64,000 bases of DNA, taken from positions 434,001 through 498,000 of the forward strand of contig NZ_RJVJ01000003.1 of the NCBI RefSeq assembly GCF_003751605.1. The letters are read 5' to 3'. The position numbers and the translations under genes are program-made. The stretch is from Kitasatospora cineracea. Lineage in GTDB: Bacteria > Actinomycetota > Actinomycetes > Streptomycetales > Streptomycetaceae. Positions 21,394-29,814 of this stretch are shown in pieces. A model generated the notes under the pieces. The model saw only the letters and a list, made by a program, of their open reading frames with translations. It was not told where the DNA came from and made no database searches. The stretch's first letter is position 1; each line of letters opens with the position of its first letter.

Positions 21394-22451
21394 AGGGCCA
21401 CCGCCGTGCCGGTGCGGGAGGAGCGCTGCGCCGCATCGAGCACCCGCAGTGCCTGGACGGCGTCCCGCGCCTCGACCGGGACGGGGCCGTCGCCGCGCAG
21501 GGCCCGGGCCAGGCCCGCGTAGTAGTCCTGGTAGCGGCCGGGCAGGGTGGCCACCGGCTCGACGGCGTCCCCGGCCCGGAACGAGCCCCGGTGCTCGGGG
21601 GCGCACACGCCCCAGTCCGGGTCGGCGGGGGTGCCGCCGCGGCGCAGCGCGTCCTCCTGGCCGTCCAGGCCGTGGGTGACGTACGCGCCCCGGGAGCCCA
21701 GGACCCGGAAGCGGGGGCCGAGGTCGCCGGCGGTCGCGCTCATCCACAGGTGCGAGCGGGTGCCGTCGGCGTGGGTGAGGGCGACGAAGCTGTCGTCGTC
21801 GGTCGCGGCGCCGGTGCGGCGGGCGTCGAGTTCGGCGTAGACCCGCTCGGCCGGGCCGAACAGGACCAGGGCCTGGTCGACCAGGTGCGCGCCGAGGTCG
21901 TAGAGCAGGCCGCCGGCCTCGGCCGGGTCGCCCAGTTCGCGCCAGGCGCCGCTGAGTTCGGGGCGCCAGCGCTCGAAGCGGGACTCGAACCGGTTCACCC
22001 GGCCGAGCCGGCCCGAGTCGACCAGCTGCCGGACGGTGCGGAAGTCGCCGTCCCAGCGCCGGTTCTGGAACACGCTGAGCAGCACCCCCCGCTCCCGGGC
22101 CAGGGCGGCCAGCCGCTCGCCCTCGGCGGCGGTGGCGGCGAGCGGCTTGTCGACCACCACCGGCAGCCCGGCCTCGACGGCGCGGGTGGCCAGCGGGATG
22201 TGGGTGCGGTTGGGGGAGGCGACCACCACCAGGTCCAGGCCGAGTTCGGGCGCCGCGGCCCACAGCGCGTCGGTGTCCGGGAGCAGGGCGGCGCCGGGGT
22301 GGTCGGCGGCCGCCCGCGCGCGGCGCTCCGGGTCGGCGGTCACCACGGCCGCGAGGCGCAGGCCCGGCGTGGTGCTGATCAGGGGCGCGTGGAAGACGGC
22401 GCCGGCCAGGCCGTAGCCGACGAGTCCCACGTTCAGGGGCGAGGAGTCCAT
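21390..22451 (-). CDS. Gfo/Idh/MocA-family oxidoreductase
   Basis: This NAD(P)-dependent sugar or inositol oxidoreductase has 353 residues. The Rossmann start VGLVGYGLAGAVFHAPLI is followed by VVVASPNRTHIPLA and the conserved VDKPLAAT with the catalytic-region Lys. The C-terminal domain shows GGLLYDLGAHLVDQAL with the His that closes the active site, and ends in YQDYYAGLARAL. The family acts on polyols and sugars in the cytoplasm; the exact substrate is unknown. A 25-bp palindrome lies immediately upstream of ATG 22451, between this gene and a divergent ROK regulator, so induction by a sugar is likely. The coupled UPF0303 gene follows. Confidence 0.9.
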   Translation of the reverse strand: MDSSPLNVGLVGYGLAGAVFHAPLISTTPGLRLAAVVTADPERRARAAADHPGAALLPDTDALWAAAPELGLDLVVVASPNRTHIPLATRAVEAGLPVVVDKPLAATAAEGERLAALARERGVLLSVFQNRRWDGDFRTVRQLVDSGRLGRVNRFESRFERWRPELSGAWRELGDPAEAGGLLYDLGAHLVDQALVLFGPAERVYAELDARRTGAATDDDSFVALTHADGTRSHLWMSATAGDLGPRFRVLGSRGAYVTHGLDGQEDALRRGGTPADPDWGVCAPEHRGSFRAGDAVEPVATLPGRYQDYYAGLARALRGDGPVPVEARDAVQALRVLDAAQRSSRTGTAVAL

Positions 22452-22457
22452 GCCCCA

Positions 22458-22482
22458 AGTTAAACAACAGCGTGGATTAACT
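22458..22482. promoter_or_regulatory. Palindromic operator between oxidoreductase operon and ROK regulator
   Basis: AGTTAA (22458-22463) and TTAACT (22477-22482) are inverted with a 13-base spacer. This is the only AT-rich palindrome in the 56-bp divergent region. The position, six bases before the oxidoreductase ATG and 25 before the ROK start, fits a repressor site controlling both directions. Confidence 0.7.
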
Positions 22483-22507
22483 GGCAAGCACCCGTACCAT
22501 CGACTCC

Positions 22508-23584
22508 GTGACCAGCGACCCCGCCCCGCACCGCGCCCTCAACCTCGCCCTGCTCCGCGACCGCAACGACGCGGCCGTGCTGCGCGCCGTCCGCGCCGCC
22601 GAGGACGGCACCAGCCGGGTCGAACTGGCCGCCCGCACCGGACTGACCGCCCAGGCGATCAGCAAGATCACCGCCCGCCTGCTGGCCGACGGCCTGCTCA
22701 CCGAGGCCGGCCGCGCACACGTCGCCGGCCGCAGCGGCAAACCCCGCACGCTGCTCCGGCTCGCCCCCCGCTCCCGGCACGCCCTCGGCGCCGAGATCGG
22801 CCGCCACGGCCTGCACCTGCTGCAGGTCGACCTCACCGGCACCGTCGTCGCCCAGGACCGGGCGCCGATCGCCCCGGACGCCCAACCCGGCCCAGTCCTC
22901 GACCGGCTGGCCGCCATGGTCCGGGAACTCACCGCCCGCACCGGGACGGACGGCCGCGTCCTCGGCCTCGGCCTCGCCTGCCCCGGCCCGCTCGACACCC
23001 GCGACGGCGTCCTCCACCAGGTCACCGGCATGCCCCGCTGGCACGGCCTCCACCTGCGCGAAGCCGTGCAGGACCGGACCGGGCTCCCGGTCCTGGTGGA
23101 GAAGAACACCACCGCCGGGGTGCTCGGCCGCCCGGGCCCCGACCACCGCGCCTTCGTCTCGCTCGGCGACGGCGCCGGGGCCGGCCTGGTGCTCGGCGGC
23201 CGCGTCCAGCGCGGCGCGCGCACCAACGCCGGCGAGTTCGGCCACCAGTGCCTCGACCCGGCCGGCCCGCCCTGCGCCTGCGGCGCCCGCGGCTGCCTGG
23301 AGGCCCTGTGCCTCACCGCCCTGCGCGACGGCCGCCCCGACCGGGCCGCCGCCGCCCTCGCCGTCGGCGTCGCCAACCTGGTCCGCCTCCTCGACGTCGA
23401 GGAGGTCACCCTCGGCGGCACCGCCCTCCTCGACGACCCCGAACGCTACGAGGCCGCGATCCGCACCGAACTCGCCACCCGCCTGCCCGACCCGGCCTGG
23501 CAGCACGTCACCCTCACCCGCGCCGACCCCCTCGCCGTCCCCCGGGGCGCCGCGGCCCTCGCCCTGGCCCGCCTGTTCGGCTGA
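22508..23584 (+). CDS. ROK-family sugar-responsive transcriptional regulator
   Basis: The 358-residue protein has an N-terminal winged HTH (SRVELAARTGLTAQAISKITARLLADGLLTEAG, about residues 36-68) followed by a ROK kinase-like sugar-binding domain. GLGLACPGPLDTRDGVL, VEKNTTAGVLG, SLGDGAGAGLVLGG and the zinc site CACGARGCLEAL are present. ROK repressors leave DNA when a sugar binds. The divergent oxidoreductase operon and the shared palindrome make it the likely local regulator. It starts with GTG 22508. A partial copy of its 3' end is repeated about 80 bp downstream. Confidence 0.9.
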   Translation: MTSDPAPHRALNLALLRDRNDAAVLRAVRAAEDGTSRVELAARTGLTAQAISKITARLLADGLLTEAGRAHVAGRSGKPRTLLRLAPRSRHALGAEIGRHGLHLLQVDLTGTVVAQDRAPIAPDAQPGPVLDRLAAMVRELTARTGTDGRVLGLGLACPGPLDTRDGVLHQVTGMPRWHGLHLREAVQDRTGLPVLVEKNTTAGVLGRPGPDHRAFVSLGDGAGAGLVLGGRVQRGARTNAGEFGHQCLDPAGPPCACGARGCLEALCLTALRDGRPDRAAAALAVGVANLVRLLDVEEVTLGGTALLDDPERYEAAIRTELATRLPDPAWQHVTLTRADPLAVPRGAAALALARLFG

Positions 23585-23665
23585 CGGCCCGGCCTCCGGA
23601 CCCGGACCCCGCGCCGTCCCGCGGAGTGCAGCCGCCCTCGCGTGGTCCGCCTGTTCGGCTGACGG
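23552..23665 (+). repeat. Duplicated 3' end of the ROK gene
   Basis: The segment 23552-23587 (last 11 codons and stop of the ROK gene) recurs with a few changes at 23631-23665. The core GCCTGTTCGGCTGACGG is identical in both copies. The second copy is noncoding and looks like a local duplication that has begun to diverge. Confidence 0.7.
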
Positions 23666-23740
23666 CTGACGGCTGATGGCGGGGGAGGGGGAGGGGGAGG
23701 GGCGAGGACGGAGGCGGGGTGCGGCGGCCTCCGGGCGGGG

Positions 23741-24571
23741 TCAGGCGCCGTAGCGGCGTTTGCGGGTGGCGTAGGTGTGCAGGGCGCGGAGGAAGTCGAC
23801 CTCGCGGAAGGCGGGCCAGTAGGCGTCGCAGAAGTAGAGCTCCGCGTAGGCGCTCTGCCAGAGCAGGAAGTTGGACATCCGCTGCTCGCCGCTGGTGCGG
23901 ATGACCAGGTCCGGGTCGGGGCTGCCGGCGGTGTAGAGGTGGCGGGCGATGTGGTCGGAGGTCAGTTCCTCGGCCAGGGCCCGGACCGGGCGGCCGGTGT
24001 CGGCGTGGGCGTGCAGCAGGTTCCGGACGGCGTCGACCAGTTCCTGGCGGCCGCCGTAGCCGACCGCGAGGGTGAGGCGGGCGCCGGTGGTGCAGTCGGC
24101 GGTGGCTGCTTCCGCGCGGGCCAGGGCGCGGGCCGTCGACTCCGGCAGGGTGTCCGGGTCGCCCGCCACCCGGACCTGCCAGCGGGGGCGCGGTCCGGCC
24201 AGGTTGCGGGTCAGCACCTCCTCGATCACCCGCATCAGGAACGCGACCTCCTCGTCGCCGCGCCGCCGCAGGTTCTCCGCCGAGCAGACGAACACCGTCA
24301 CGTGCCGCACCCCCACCGCCTCGCACCAGCCGAGCACCGCGCTCGCGTGCTGCGCGCCGTAGCGGTGGCCGAGCCGGATGTCGGCGAGGCCGTGCTCGCG
24401 GGCCCAGCGGCGGTTGCCGTCCATGATCAGGCCGATGTGCCGGGGCAGTTCGGCCCCGGCCAGGCGGCGGCGCAGCCGGCCGGCCCGCAGGGCTTGCAGG
24501 GACCGCAGGGCACGCAGGGCACGCAGGGGCGGGGCGGGCTTCACGGTGGGCAGGGGCTTCACGGCAGGCAA
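23741..24571 (-). CDS. cis-Prenyltransferase (undecaprenyl/polyprenyl diphosphate synthase family)
   Basis: The enzyme extends farnesyl-type diphosphates with isopentenyl units in Z configuration, making lipid carriers or specialised prenyl chains at the membrane. Diagnostic motifs are HIGLIMDGNRRWAREHG with the catalytic Asp, TVFVCSAENLRR, and RTSGEQRMSNFLLWQSAYAE with the C-terminal RTSGE. The N-terminal 35 residues (ALRALRSLQALRAGRL) are a low-complexity Leu/Arg repeat preceding the enzyme proper. The start may be TTG 24571 or a nearby GTG. Streptomycetes usually hold several paralogues, and this solitary copy far from cell-wall genes need not be the essential one. Confidence 0.9.
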   Translation of the reverse strand: MPAVKPLPTVKPAPPLRALRALRSLQALRAGRLRRRLAGAELPRHIGLIMDGNRRWAREHGLADIRLGHRYGAQHASAVLGWCEAVGVRHVTVFVCSAENLRRRGDEEVAFLMRVIEEVLTRNLAGPRPRWQVRVAGDPDTLPESTARALARAEAATADCTTGARLTLAVGYGGRQELVDAVRNLLHAHADTGRPVRALAEELTSDHIARHLYTAGSPDPDLVIRTSGEQRMSNFLLWQSAYAELYFCDAYWPAFREVDFLRALHTYATRKRRYGA

Positions 24572-24621
24572 GGTGACGGCCTTTCGGACGACGGGCGGAC
24601 CGCGTGGTGCACAATGAATAG

Positions 24622-24634
24622 CACGCGTCGCGTG
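24622..24634. promoter_or_regulatory. CACGCG-T-CGCGTG palindrome upstream of the PadR-methyltransferase gene
   Basis: A perfect 6+1+6 palindrome occupies 24622-24634, just after the AT-rich AATGAAT at 24613-24619, which can serve as -10 box. It lies 104 bp before the PadR-methyltransferase start. It could be the autoregulatory site of that protein's DNA-binding domain. Confidence 0.45.
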
Positions 24635-24737
24635 TCATCGAGAAGCGCGGCCGGACGGGCGAACGGCCGCGGACCGGCCGAGAGCCGTCGAAGGACCGAC
24701 GAAGGACCCGCGAAGGACCCCGGAGGAACGGAGCCAG

Positions 24738-25799
24738 GTGCGCACCAACGACGCCCAGATGCTGGTGCTGTCCGCGCTCGCGGACGGACCGCTGCACGGC
24801 TACGCCGTCAACACCGCCGTCGAACGGATGACCGGCGCCCGGCTCGGCCGCGGCAGCCTCTCCGGCGCCCTGGCCCGGCTGCGCGACAAGCAGCTGATCG
24901 AGTACCTGCCCGGCGAGGGCCGCCGCCGCCCGGTCCGCCTCACCGACGCGGGCCGCAGCGCCCTCGGCCGGGAGCTGAACGCGCTCGCCGACGTCGCCGG
25001 GCAGCTCTTCGAGACCGTCGTCCCCGACCGGATCGCCTACCAGGAGCGCCTCAACGGCACCGACCAGGCCCGCGCCTACCAGCAGGTCCTGCTGGACGCC
25101 CTGGACGCCCGCCCCGGGCAGCACCTGCTCGACTGGGGCTGCGGCACCGGCGCAGCGCTGCCCGCGCTGGCCCGCGCCGCCACCGCCCGCGGCCGGGTGC
25201 TGGGCATCGACCGGGACCCGCGGATGGCCCTGCGGGCCGCCGACCTGGCCGCCGGGCTGCCGAACACGGCCGTCCTGCGCGCCGACGTCCACCGCCTCCC
25301 GCTGGCCCCCGGCAGCGCCGACCGGATCCGCACCGACCGGCTGCTCCAGCACCTCGCCGACCCGGTCGCCGCCCTCGCCGAGGCCCGCCGGGTGCTGCGC
25401 CCCGGCGGCCGGCTGGTGGCCGCCGAACCCGACTGGGACACCCTCGCCGTGGACCACCCCGACCCCGCCCCGGCCCGCGCCTTCACCCGGCACCTCACCG
25501 AGCGGATCGTCCGCAACCCGCTGATCGGGCGCCGACTGCCGCGGCTGGCCGAGGAGTCGGGGCTCGCCGTGCGGGCCGTCGTCCCCGTCCCGGTGCTCTT
25601 CCGCGAGGTCCGGGCCGCCGACCGGGTGCTCGGCCTGCAGCGCAACACCGAACGGGCCGTCGCCGCCGGGTACCTGACCCGGGAACAGGCCGGGGAGTGG
25701 CTGGAGCACCTGGCGCGCGGGCCGTTCCTGGCCGCCGTCACGGTGTTCGTGGTCACCGCAGAGAAGCCCGGCCCCGGACCTGTCGGCGGGGTGGGCTAG
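24738..25799 (+). CDS. PadR-type HTH fused to a SAM methyltransferase
   Basis: Residues 1-80 form a PadR-like winged helix: MLVLSALADGPLHGYAV, LGRGSLSGALARLRDKQLIEYL and RRRPVRLTDAGRSAL. Residues about 105-350 are a class I methyltransferase, with LLDWGCGTGAALPAL (motif I), VLGIDRDPRMAL, LPLAPGSADRI and VLRPGGRLVAAEPDWD. Both parts look intact. A DNA-binding domain joined to a methyltransferase may sense SAM or a small-molecule substrate, or methylate its own effector; neither is demonstrated. The GTG start is preceded by GGAGGAACGGAGCC. It is divergent from the cis-prenyltransferase gene, with a palindrome between them, and 10 bp before the next gene. Confidence 0.84.
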   Translation: MRTNDAQMLVLSALADGPLHGYAVNTAVERMTGARLGRGSLSGALARLRDKQLIEYLPGEGRRRPVRLTDAGRSALGRELNALADVAGQLFETVVPDRIAYQERLNGTDQARAYQQVLLDALDARPGQHLLDWGCGTGAALPALARAATARGRVLGIDRDPRMALRAADLAAGLPNTAVLRADVHRLPLAPGSADRIRTDRLLQHLADPVAALAEARRVLRPGGRLVAAEPDWDTLAVDHPDPAPARAFTRHLTERIVRNPLIGRRLPRLAEESGLAVRAVVPVPVLFREVRAADRVLGLQRNTERAVAAGYLTREQAGEWLEHLARGPFLAAVTVFVVTAEKPGPGPVGGVG

Positions 25800-25809
25800 G
25801 GTCCCCGCC

Positions 25810-26760
25810 ATGACCGAGAACGCGCACGTCCGCCCGCTCACCGTCCGGCTGGTGGACGGGGTGATCTGCGCCTACGACCCGGCCGCCCCGGAGCTCGGGG
25901 TGCTGGCGCCGGTCGCCCGGTTCCGGCCCCGGGACGGCGACGACGTGTGCGACCGGGCGGTGGCGCGGGACCTGTCGCGGGCGTACTACACCACGCTGGA
26001 CGCCGCGGTGTGCGTCGCGGCGGACGGCAGCGAGCTGTGGCGCTCGGCCATCGCGGGGGAGCGCACCGAGGAGCTCGGCCACCGGCCGGGCTGCGGGCTC
26101 ACGGCGGACGGCCGGCAGCTGTGGCTCTACCAGCCCGACGCGATGGCCGGCCGGGCCGGCCACGACCACTGGACGGTGCTGGACGCCGACACCGGCGCGC
26201 TCCTGGCGCAGAGCGCGCTGGACACCGTCGGCCACGGCGGCGAGCACTTCACCCACCCCGGCGGCGAGGTGCTGCTCGACGTCGGCGAGGGCCAGGACGG
26301 CACGACCGTCTTCCGCGGCACCGCCGCCGACGGCGCCCTCGACCTGCGCCCCTACCCCTGGAGCGACCGCTGCCTGATCGGCCTCTCCCCGGACGGGAAG
26401 CACTTCCTGACGGTCGACCATGGCCAGGCCGACCTCGTCGTGCACGCCCACCCCGGCGGCGAGGCCGAGTTCACCCTGACCGTCGACGACTTCGGCTACG
26501 ACAGCGCGGAGTGGGAGGCCGTGGTCGAGTGGAGCGGCGGCTACCTCGACCCGGACACCCTCGCGGTGGTGCTGTACGGCGAGGACGAGGAGACCGAGCA
26601 GGAGTGGTTCCGCAGCTACCGGGTCGACGCGCACACCGGCCGCATCCTCGGCGAGTTCGACTCGCACGCCGCCGACTGCTACGACCTGCGCCCGCTCGGC
26701 GACGGCAGCTGGCTGACCACCGACGCCTCCGGCCACCCCGTGCGCCGGACGCTGCACTGA
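25810..26760 (+). CDS. Hypothetical protein, beta-propeller-like
   Basis: I do not recognise this 316-residue acidic protein. Repeated strands with G-x-x-L or D-G patterns (VCVAADGSELWRS, GLTADGRQLWLYQ, TVLDADTGALLAQ, GLSPDGKHFLTVD, LRPLGDGSWLTTD) suggest a WD40-like or other six-to-seven-bladed propeller. It has no signal peptide. It follows the PadR-methyltransferase gene by 10 bp and may be cotranscribed. The protein at 6151-7182 shows a similar look, but relation was not established. Confidence 0.7.
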   Translation: MTENAHVRPLTVRLVDGVICAYDPAAPELGVLAPVARFRPRDGDDVCDRAVARDLSRAYYTTLDAAVCVAADGSELWRSAIAGERTEELGHRPGCGLTADGRQLWLYQPDAMAGRAGHDHWTVLDADTGALLAQSALDTVGHGGEHFTHPGGEVLLDVGEGQDGTTVFRGTAADGALDLRPYPWSDRCLIGLSPDGKHFLTVDHGQADLVVHAHPGGEAEFTLTVDDFGYDSAEWEAVVEWSGGYLDPDTLAVVLYGEDEETEQEWFRSYRVDAHTGRILGEFDSHAADCYDLRPLGDGSWLTTDASGHPVRRTLH

Positions 26761-26770
26761 CCGGCGGCGG

Positions 26771-27598
26771 TCAGGAGTTCCACCAGGCCGGGCGGACCCG
26801 CAGCGACTCCTCCTTGACGCAGCCCAGCCCGTTGACGATCTCCCGGGCGTGCAGGTCCCAGCCGACCACGCCGTTGCCCTTGCGGTCGAGCTCGATCAGC
26901 CGGGACTCCTCGGTGTGCGACCCCGCCGTGACCTCGCAGCGCAGCACGGTGTCCCAGGCCAGCCCGTCCAGCGCGGCGGCGAACGCCGTCAACGGCAGCA
27001 CCAGCACCGTCAGCAGCAGCGCCGCCCACTGCTCGGCCGCCACCAGCCGCAGCCGCCACGGCGCGAGCGCGGCGGTGTCCGGCCGCCCGGACGGGTGGGT
27101 GCGGCGGCCCGCCCGGTACTCCTGGACCACGCCCTGCCGCAGCGCCAGCGCGGCCAGCGCCACCCCCAGCCCCCACCACGGCCCGTAGAACACCCAGCAC
27201 AGCACGCCCATCGCCAGCGGGTTGACCAGGATCAGCGCCACCGTCCGGGCCAGCGCGCCCGCCGAGCGCCCCCGCGGGACGGCGCCGCGCGCCGCGAACA
27301 GCGCGAACACCAGCCGGGAGGTGACCATCGCCACCAGCGAACCCAGCAGCGGACGGGTCGTCACCATGCCGACCAGCACCTCGCCGAGGTTCGGCACGCC
27401 CATGGTGGTGACCACCTCGCGGGTGTGCGAACCGCCGCCGACCGTCCAGGCGATCTTCACCAGCGGCACCGCCGCCAGCAGCGCCAGCAGCACCGTGTGC
27501 CCCGGCCCGCCCTTGCGGTCCAGCTCGGCGCGCCCGTCCGCCGCACTTCCCTCTGCTGCCACTGCGCCCGCCTCCCGTGGTGGTTCCGCGAGATGCAT
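26771..27598 (-). CDS. Multi-spanning membrane protein of unknown function
   Basis: The 275-residue protein has about five hydrophobic spans: VLLALLAAVPLVKIAWTV, LLGSLVAMVTSRLVFALFA, TVALILVNPLAMGVLCWVFY, WGLGVALAALAL and ALLLTVLVLPLTAFAAAL. A C-terminal soluble part with two Cys (LRCEVTAGSHTEES and GLGCVKEESL) may lie outside the cell and form a disulfide. No family is recognised. It ends 10 bp from the convergent hypothetical gene, and a methyltransferase gene lies upstream in the same direction. Confidence 0.72.
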   Translation of the reverse strand: MHLAEPPREAGAVAAEGSAADGRAELDRKGGPGHTVLLALLAAVPLVKIAWTVGGGSHTREVVTTMGVPNLGEVLVGMVTTRPLLGSLVAMVTSRLVFALFAARGAVPRGRSAGALARTVALILVNPLAMGVLCWVFYGPWWGLGVALAALALRQGVVQEYRAGRRTHPSGRPDTAALAPWRLRLVAAEQWAALLLTVLVLPLTAFAAALDGLAWDTVLRCEVTAGSHTEESRLIELDRKGNGVVGWDLHAREIVNGLGCVKEESLRVRPAWWNS

Positions 27599-27695
27599 AG
27601 CCGCTCCGGGCGGCGACGATCCGGGGGTTCGCCGGTGCGGGTGACGGCTTGGGCCGGGCGGCCCAGCCGGGCGGGCGGTTCGGGCGGTGGGTGGC

Positions 27696-28469
27696 TCAGG
27701 CGGCGGGTTTGCGGGCCTCGAAGAGGGTGCGGGACATGGTGGAGACGAAGACGCCCTCGCGCTCGATCCGCTCGTGCAGGGCGCGCAAGCGCTCGCGGTA
27801 GCGGTCGACCGAGAAGTCCGGCACCGTCCAGACCACCTTGCGCAGGAACCAGACCACCGCGCCGACGTCGGAGAACTCCAGGCGCAGCCGCTCGTTGCGG
27901 CACTGCACCACCTCCAGCCCCGCCGCCCGGGCCAGCCCGGCCTCCACCTCGTGCTCGCGGGCGGTGGGCACCGGGAACGGGCCGAGGAAGAACGCGCTCA
28001 GCTCGACGTTGGTGCGCCCGCCCACGTGCTGCGCGAAGTAGCTGCCGCCCGGGGCCAGCACCCGGGCGATCTCCGGGAAGTCCACCGCCGCCGGGTGACG
28101 GCTCGTCACCAGGTCGAACGCGCCGTCCGCGAACGGCAGCGGCGCGTCGGCCGGGGAGGCCACCAGGACGGCGCCCAGCGGGTGCAGCCGGCGGGTGGCC
28201 AGCGCCGCGTTCGGCGGCCAGCCCTCGGTGGCCGCCATGGTGCGCGGGAAGTTCTCCGGCCCCGCCCCCGCGAGCACCTCGCCGCCGCCGGTCTGCAGGT
28301 CGAGCGCCGCACCGGCCGCCGCCAGCCGCTCGCCCAGCAGCCGCTGGTACCCCCAGGAGGGGCGCTGCTCGGTGGCCCGGCCGTCGAGCCAGGCGAAACC
28401 CCAGCCGTCGACGGGAGCGGCGGCGGCCTCGTCGACCAGGGCGTCGAATGATCGGTCCATGAGGGGCAT
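27696..28469 (-). CDS. SAM-dependent methyltransferase (degenerate motif I)
   Basis: The 257-residue protein keeps the layout of Methyltransf_11 enzymes: LPFADGAFDLVTSRHPAAVDFPEI split by family helices and VLAPGGSYFAQHVGGRTN. Motif I reads ALDLQTGGGEVLAG rather than the common D-x-G-x-G-x-G, yet Gly-Gly-Gly is retained. Family members with this LQTGGGE variant are common in actinobacteria and act on small molecules. The start may be ATG 28469 or 28460; no strong ribosome site separates them. It is divergent from haem oxygenase and close to the iron box, but nothing ties it to haem use. Confidence 0.78.
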   Translation of the reverse strand: MPLMDRSFDALVDEAAAAPVDGWGFAWLDGRATEQRPSWGYQRLLGERLAAAGAALDLQTGGGEVLAGAGPENFPRTMAATEGWPPNAALATRRLHPLGAVLVASPADAPLPFADGAFDLVTSRHPAAVDFPEIARVLAPGGSYFAQHVGGRTNVELSAFFLGPFPVPTAREHEVEAGLARAAGLEVVQCRNERLRLEFSDVGAVVWFLRKVVWTVPDFSVDRYRERLRALHERIEREGVFVSTMSRTLFEARKPAA

Positions 28470-28544
28470 CCAAGCACGTCAACCCGGTCGGGACGAGGGA
28501 ATTAACGCCCTGTGGGAACTTCCCGACAGAGTGTCGGCAACGGC

Positions 28545-28573
28545 TTGACTTAGGTGAGCCTCACCTAAATAAT
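28545..28573 (+). promoter_or_regulatory. Promoter with a perfect iron box in its spacer (haem oxygenase)
   Basis: TTGACT (28545-28550) and AATAAT (28568-28573) are separated by 17 bases and match a sigma-70-type promoter. The spacer is occupied by TTAGGTGAGCCTCACCTAA (28550-28568), a perfect 9+1+9 palindrome matching the DtxR/IdeR/DmdR iron-box consensus. Iron-loaded repressor bound here would cover both promoter elements. Confidence 0.9.
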
Positions 28574-28605
28574 CGAGGGGATTCGATCTCTGGAGGCACT
28601 CCCCG

Positions 28606-29280
28606 ATGTCCAGCCCCGACCAGCAGCCCGCCGCCTTCTCCGCCCTGCTCCGCACCGCCAGCGCCGAGGAGCACCAGGCGGCCGAACAGTCCTCCTTCAT
28701 GGGCGACCTGCTCGGCGGACGGCTCGGCCGCCAGGCCTACACCGACCTCACCGGCCAACTCCGGTACGTCTACCGGGCCCTGGAATCCCGGCTGGACACC
28801 CTCGCCGCCCACCCCGTGGCCGGACCGCTGATCGACCGCGCCCTGCTGCGCACCGCCGCCATCGAGCGCGACCTCGACCACCTGGCCGGCCCCGACTGGC
28901 GCACCACCCTCGCCCCGCTGCCCGCCACCGAGGCGCTGGTCGCCCGGATCGAGGAACTCGCCGAGACCTGGCCGGCCGGCTACCTCGCCCACCACTACAC
29001 CCGCTACCTCGGCGACCTGTCCGGCGGCCAGATCATCCGCGGCGTCGCCGAGCGCACCTGGGGCTTCGAACGCAAGGGCGACGGCGTCCGGTTCTACGTC
29101 TTCGAGGAGATCGACAACCCCGCCGCGTTCAAGCGCGACTACCGCGCCCGGCTGGACGCCGCGGGCGAGCTGATGGACGAGGTCGAGCGCCGCCGGGTCG
29201 CCGAGGAGTGCAAGCGGGCCTTCGTCCTCAACGGCGCGATATTCGGCGAGCTCGGCGGCCGGTACCCGCTGAGCGCCTGA
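28606..29280 (+). CDS. Haem oxygenase (biliverdin-producing)
   Basis: Haem oxygenase cleaves haem to biliverdin, CO and Fe2+, freeing iron in the cytoplasm. The 224-residue protein has the all-helical family signature: SALLRTASAEEHQAAEQSSFM with the proximal His near residue 26, the distal-helix motif YTRYLGDLSGGQII with the Gly-rich kink, and YVFEEIDNPAAFKRDYR. Length and order match HmuO/HO-1-type enzymes. Its promoter carries a textbook iron box, so it is made under iron limitation, in step with the HmuTUV and HtaA genes downstream. Confidence 0.95.
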   Translation: MSSPDQQPAAFSALLRTASAEEHQAAEQSSFMGDLLGGRLGRQAYTDLTGQLRYVYRALESRLDTLAAHPVAGPLIDRALLRTAAIERDLDHLAGPDWRTTLAPLPATEALVARIEELAETWPAGYLAHHYTRYLGDLSGGQIIRGVAERTWGFERKGDGVRFYVFEEIDNPAAFKRDYRARLDAAGELMDEVERRRVAEECKRAFVLNGAIFGELGGRYPLSA

Positions 29281-29307
29281 GCACGCCGCGGACGGGCCGC
29301 CCTGCCG

Positions 29308-29340
29308 GGCCCGGTACGGGAACCGTTCCCGTACCGGGCC
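29308..29340. terminator. Strong hairpin terminator after haem oxygenase
   Basis: Sixteen-base perfect arms (29308-29323 and 29325-29340) form a near-continuous inverted repeat of GGCCCGGTACGGGAAC. It begins 28 bases after the haem oxygenase stop codon. Confidence 0.8.
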
Positions 29341-29440
29341 TCGTCGTCGTCGTGGTGCGTGCCGCTGCCGCGGGGCGCGCCGCGCTACGTGTCGCGGGGC
29401 GGGTGACGGGGCGGCCGTCCGCTCGGGCATCATCGTCCGC

Positions 29441-29740
29441 ATGAGCGACACGCACGACGACCAGTTGGCCACCCTCTGGCAGGGCTTCCTCGACCTGCCC
29501 TTTCCGCGGAGCTGCTACCGGCGTTCGCCCGCCGGTGAAGACCTGGTGCTGCTGGAGAGCCATCTCGCCGGCTGCGTGTCCGCCGCGTTGACCGGCCCGC
29601 TCGACCAACGCCGCAGAGAGGCGCTGCGCACCGGCATAGCGACCGTCGACCGGATCCTGCCCGAACTCGCCGACGACCCGGGGGCCGCCGACTACTTCAC
29701 CCGCCTGCGCGAACTCGCCGTCCTGGCCTGCGCCCGCTGA
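29441..29740 (+). CDS. Small hypothetical protein
   Basis: This 99-residue soluble protein is not recognised. It appears helical, with two Cys (PRSCYRRS and LAGCVSAAL) and a regular amphipathic pattern after residue 50. The two hairpins on either side isolate it as a single transcription unit inside the haem island; its upstream region has no iron box. Function and relation to haem uptake are unknown. Confidence 0.65.
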   Translation: MSDTHDDQLATLWQGFLDLPFPRSCYRRSPAGEDLVLLESHLAGCVSAALTGPLDQRRREALRTGIATVDRILPELADDPGAADYFTRLRELAVLACAR

Positions 29741-29763
29741 CCCCGCCGCCCCCGCAGCACGCC

Positions 29764-29800
29764 CGTCGGGCCCGTACGGAGACTCCGTACGGGCCCGACG
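29764..29800. terminator. Bidirectional 18-bp hairpin terminator
   Basis: Arms 29764-29781 and 29783-29800 are exact reverse complements. The hairpin lies between the stops of two convergent genes (29740 plus, 29815 minus), ideal for terminating both. Confidence 0.85.
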
Positions 29801-29814
29801 CGGTGTCAGCGCCC

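Noticed and set aside
27696..28469. Methyltransferase next to haem oxygenase considered part of the haem system
   Set aside because: It is on the opposite strand without its own iron box upstream in a suitable position, and its motifs indicate a general small-molecule methyltransferase.
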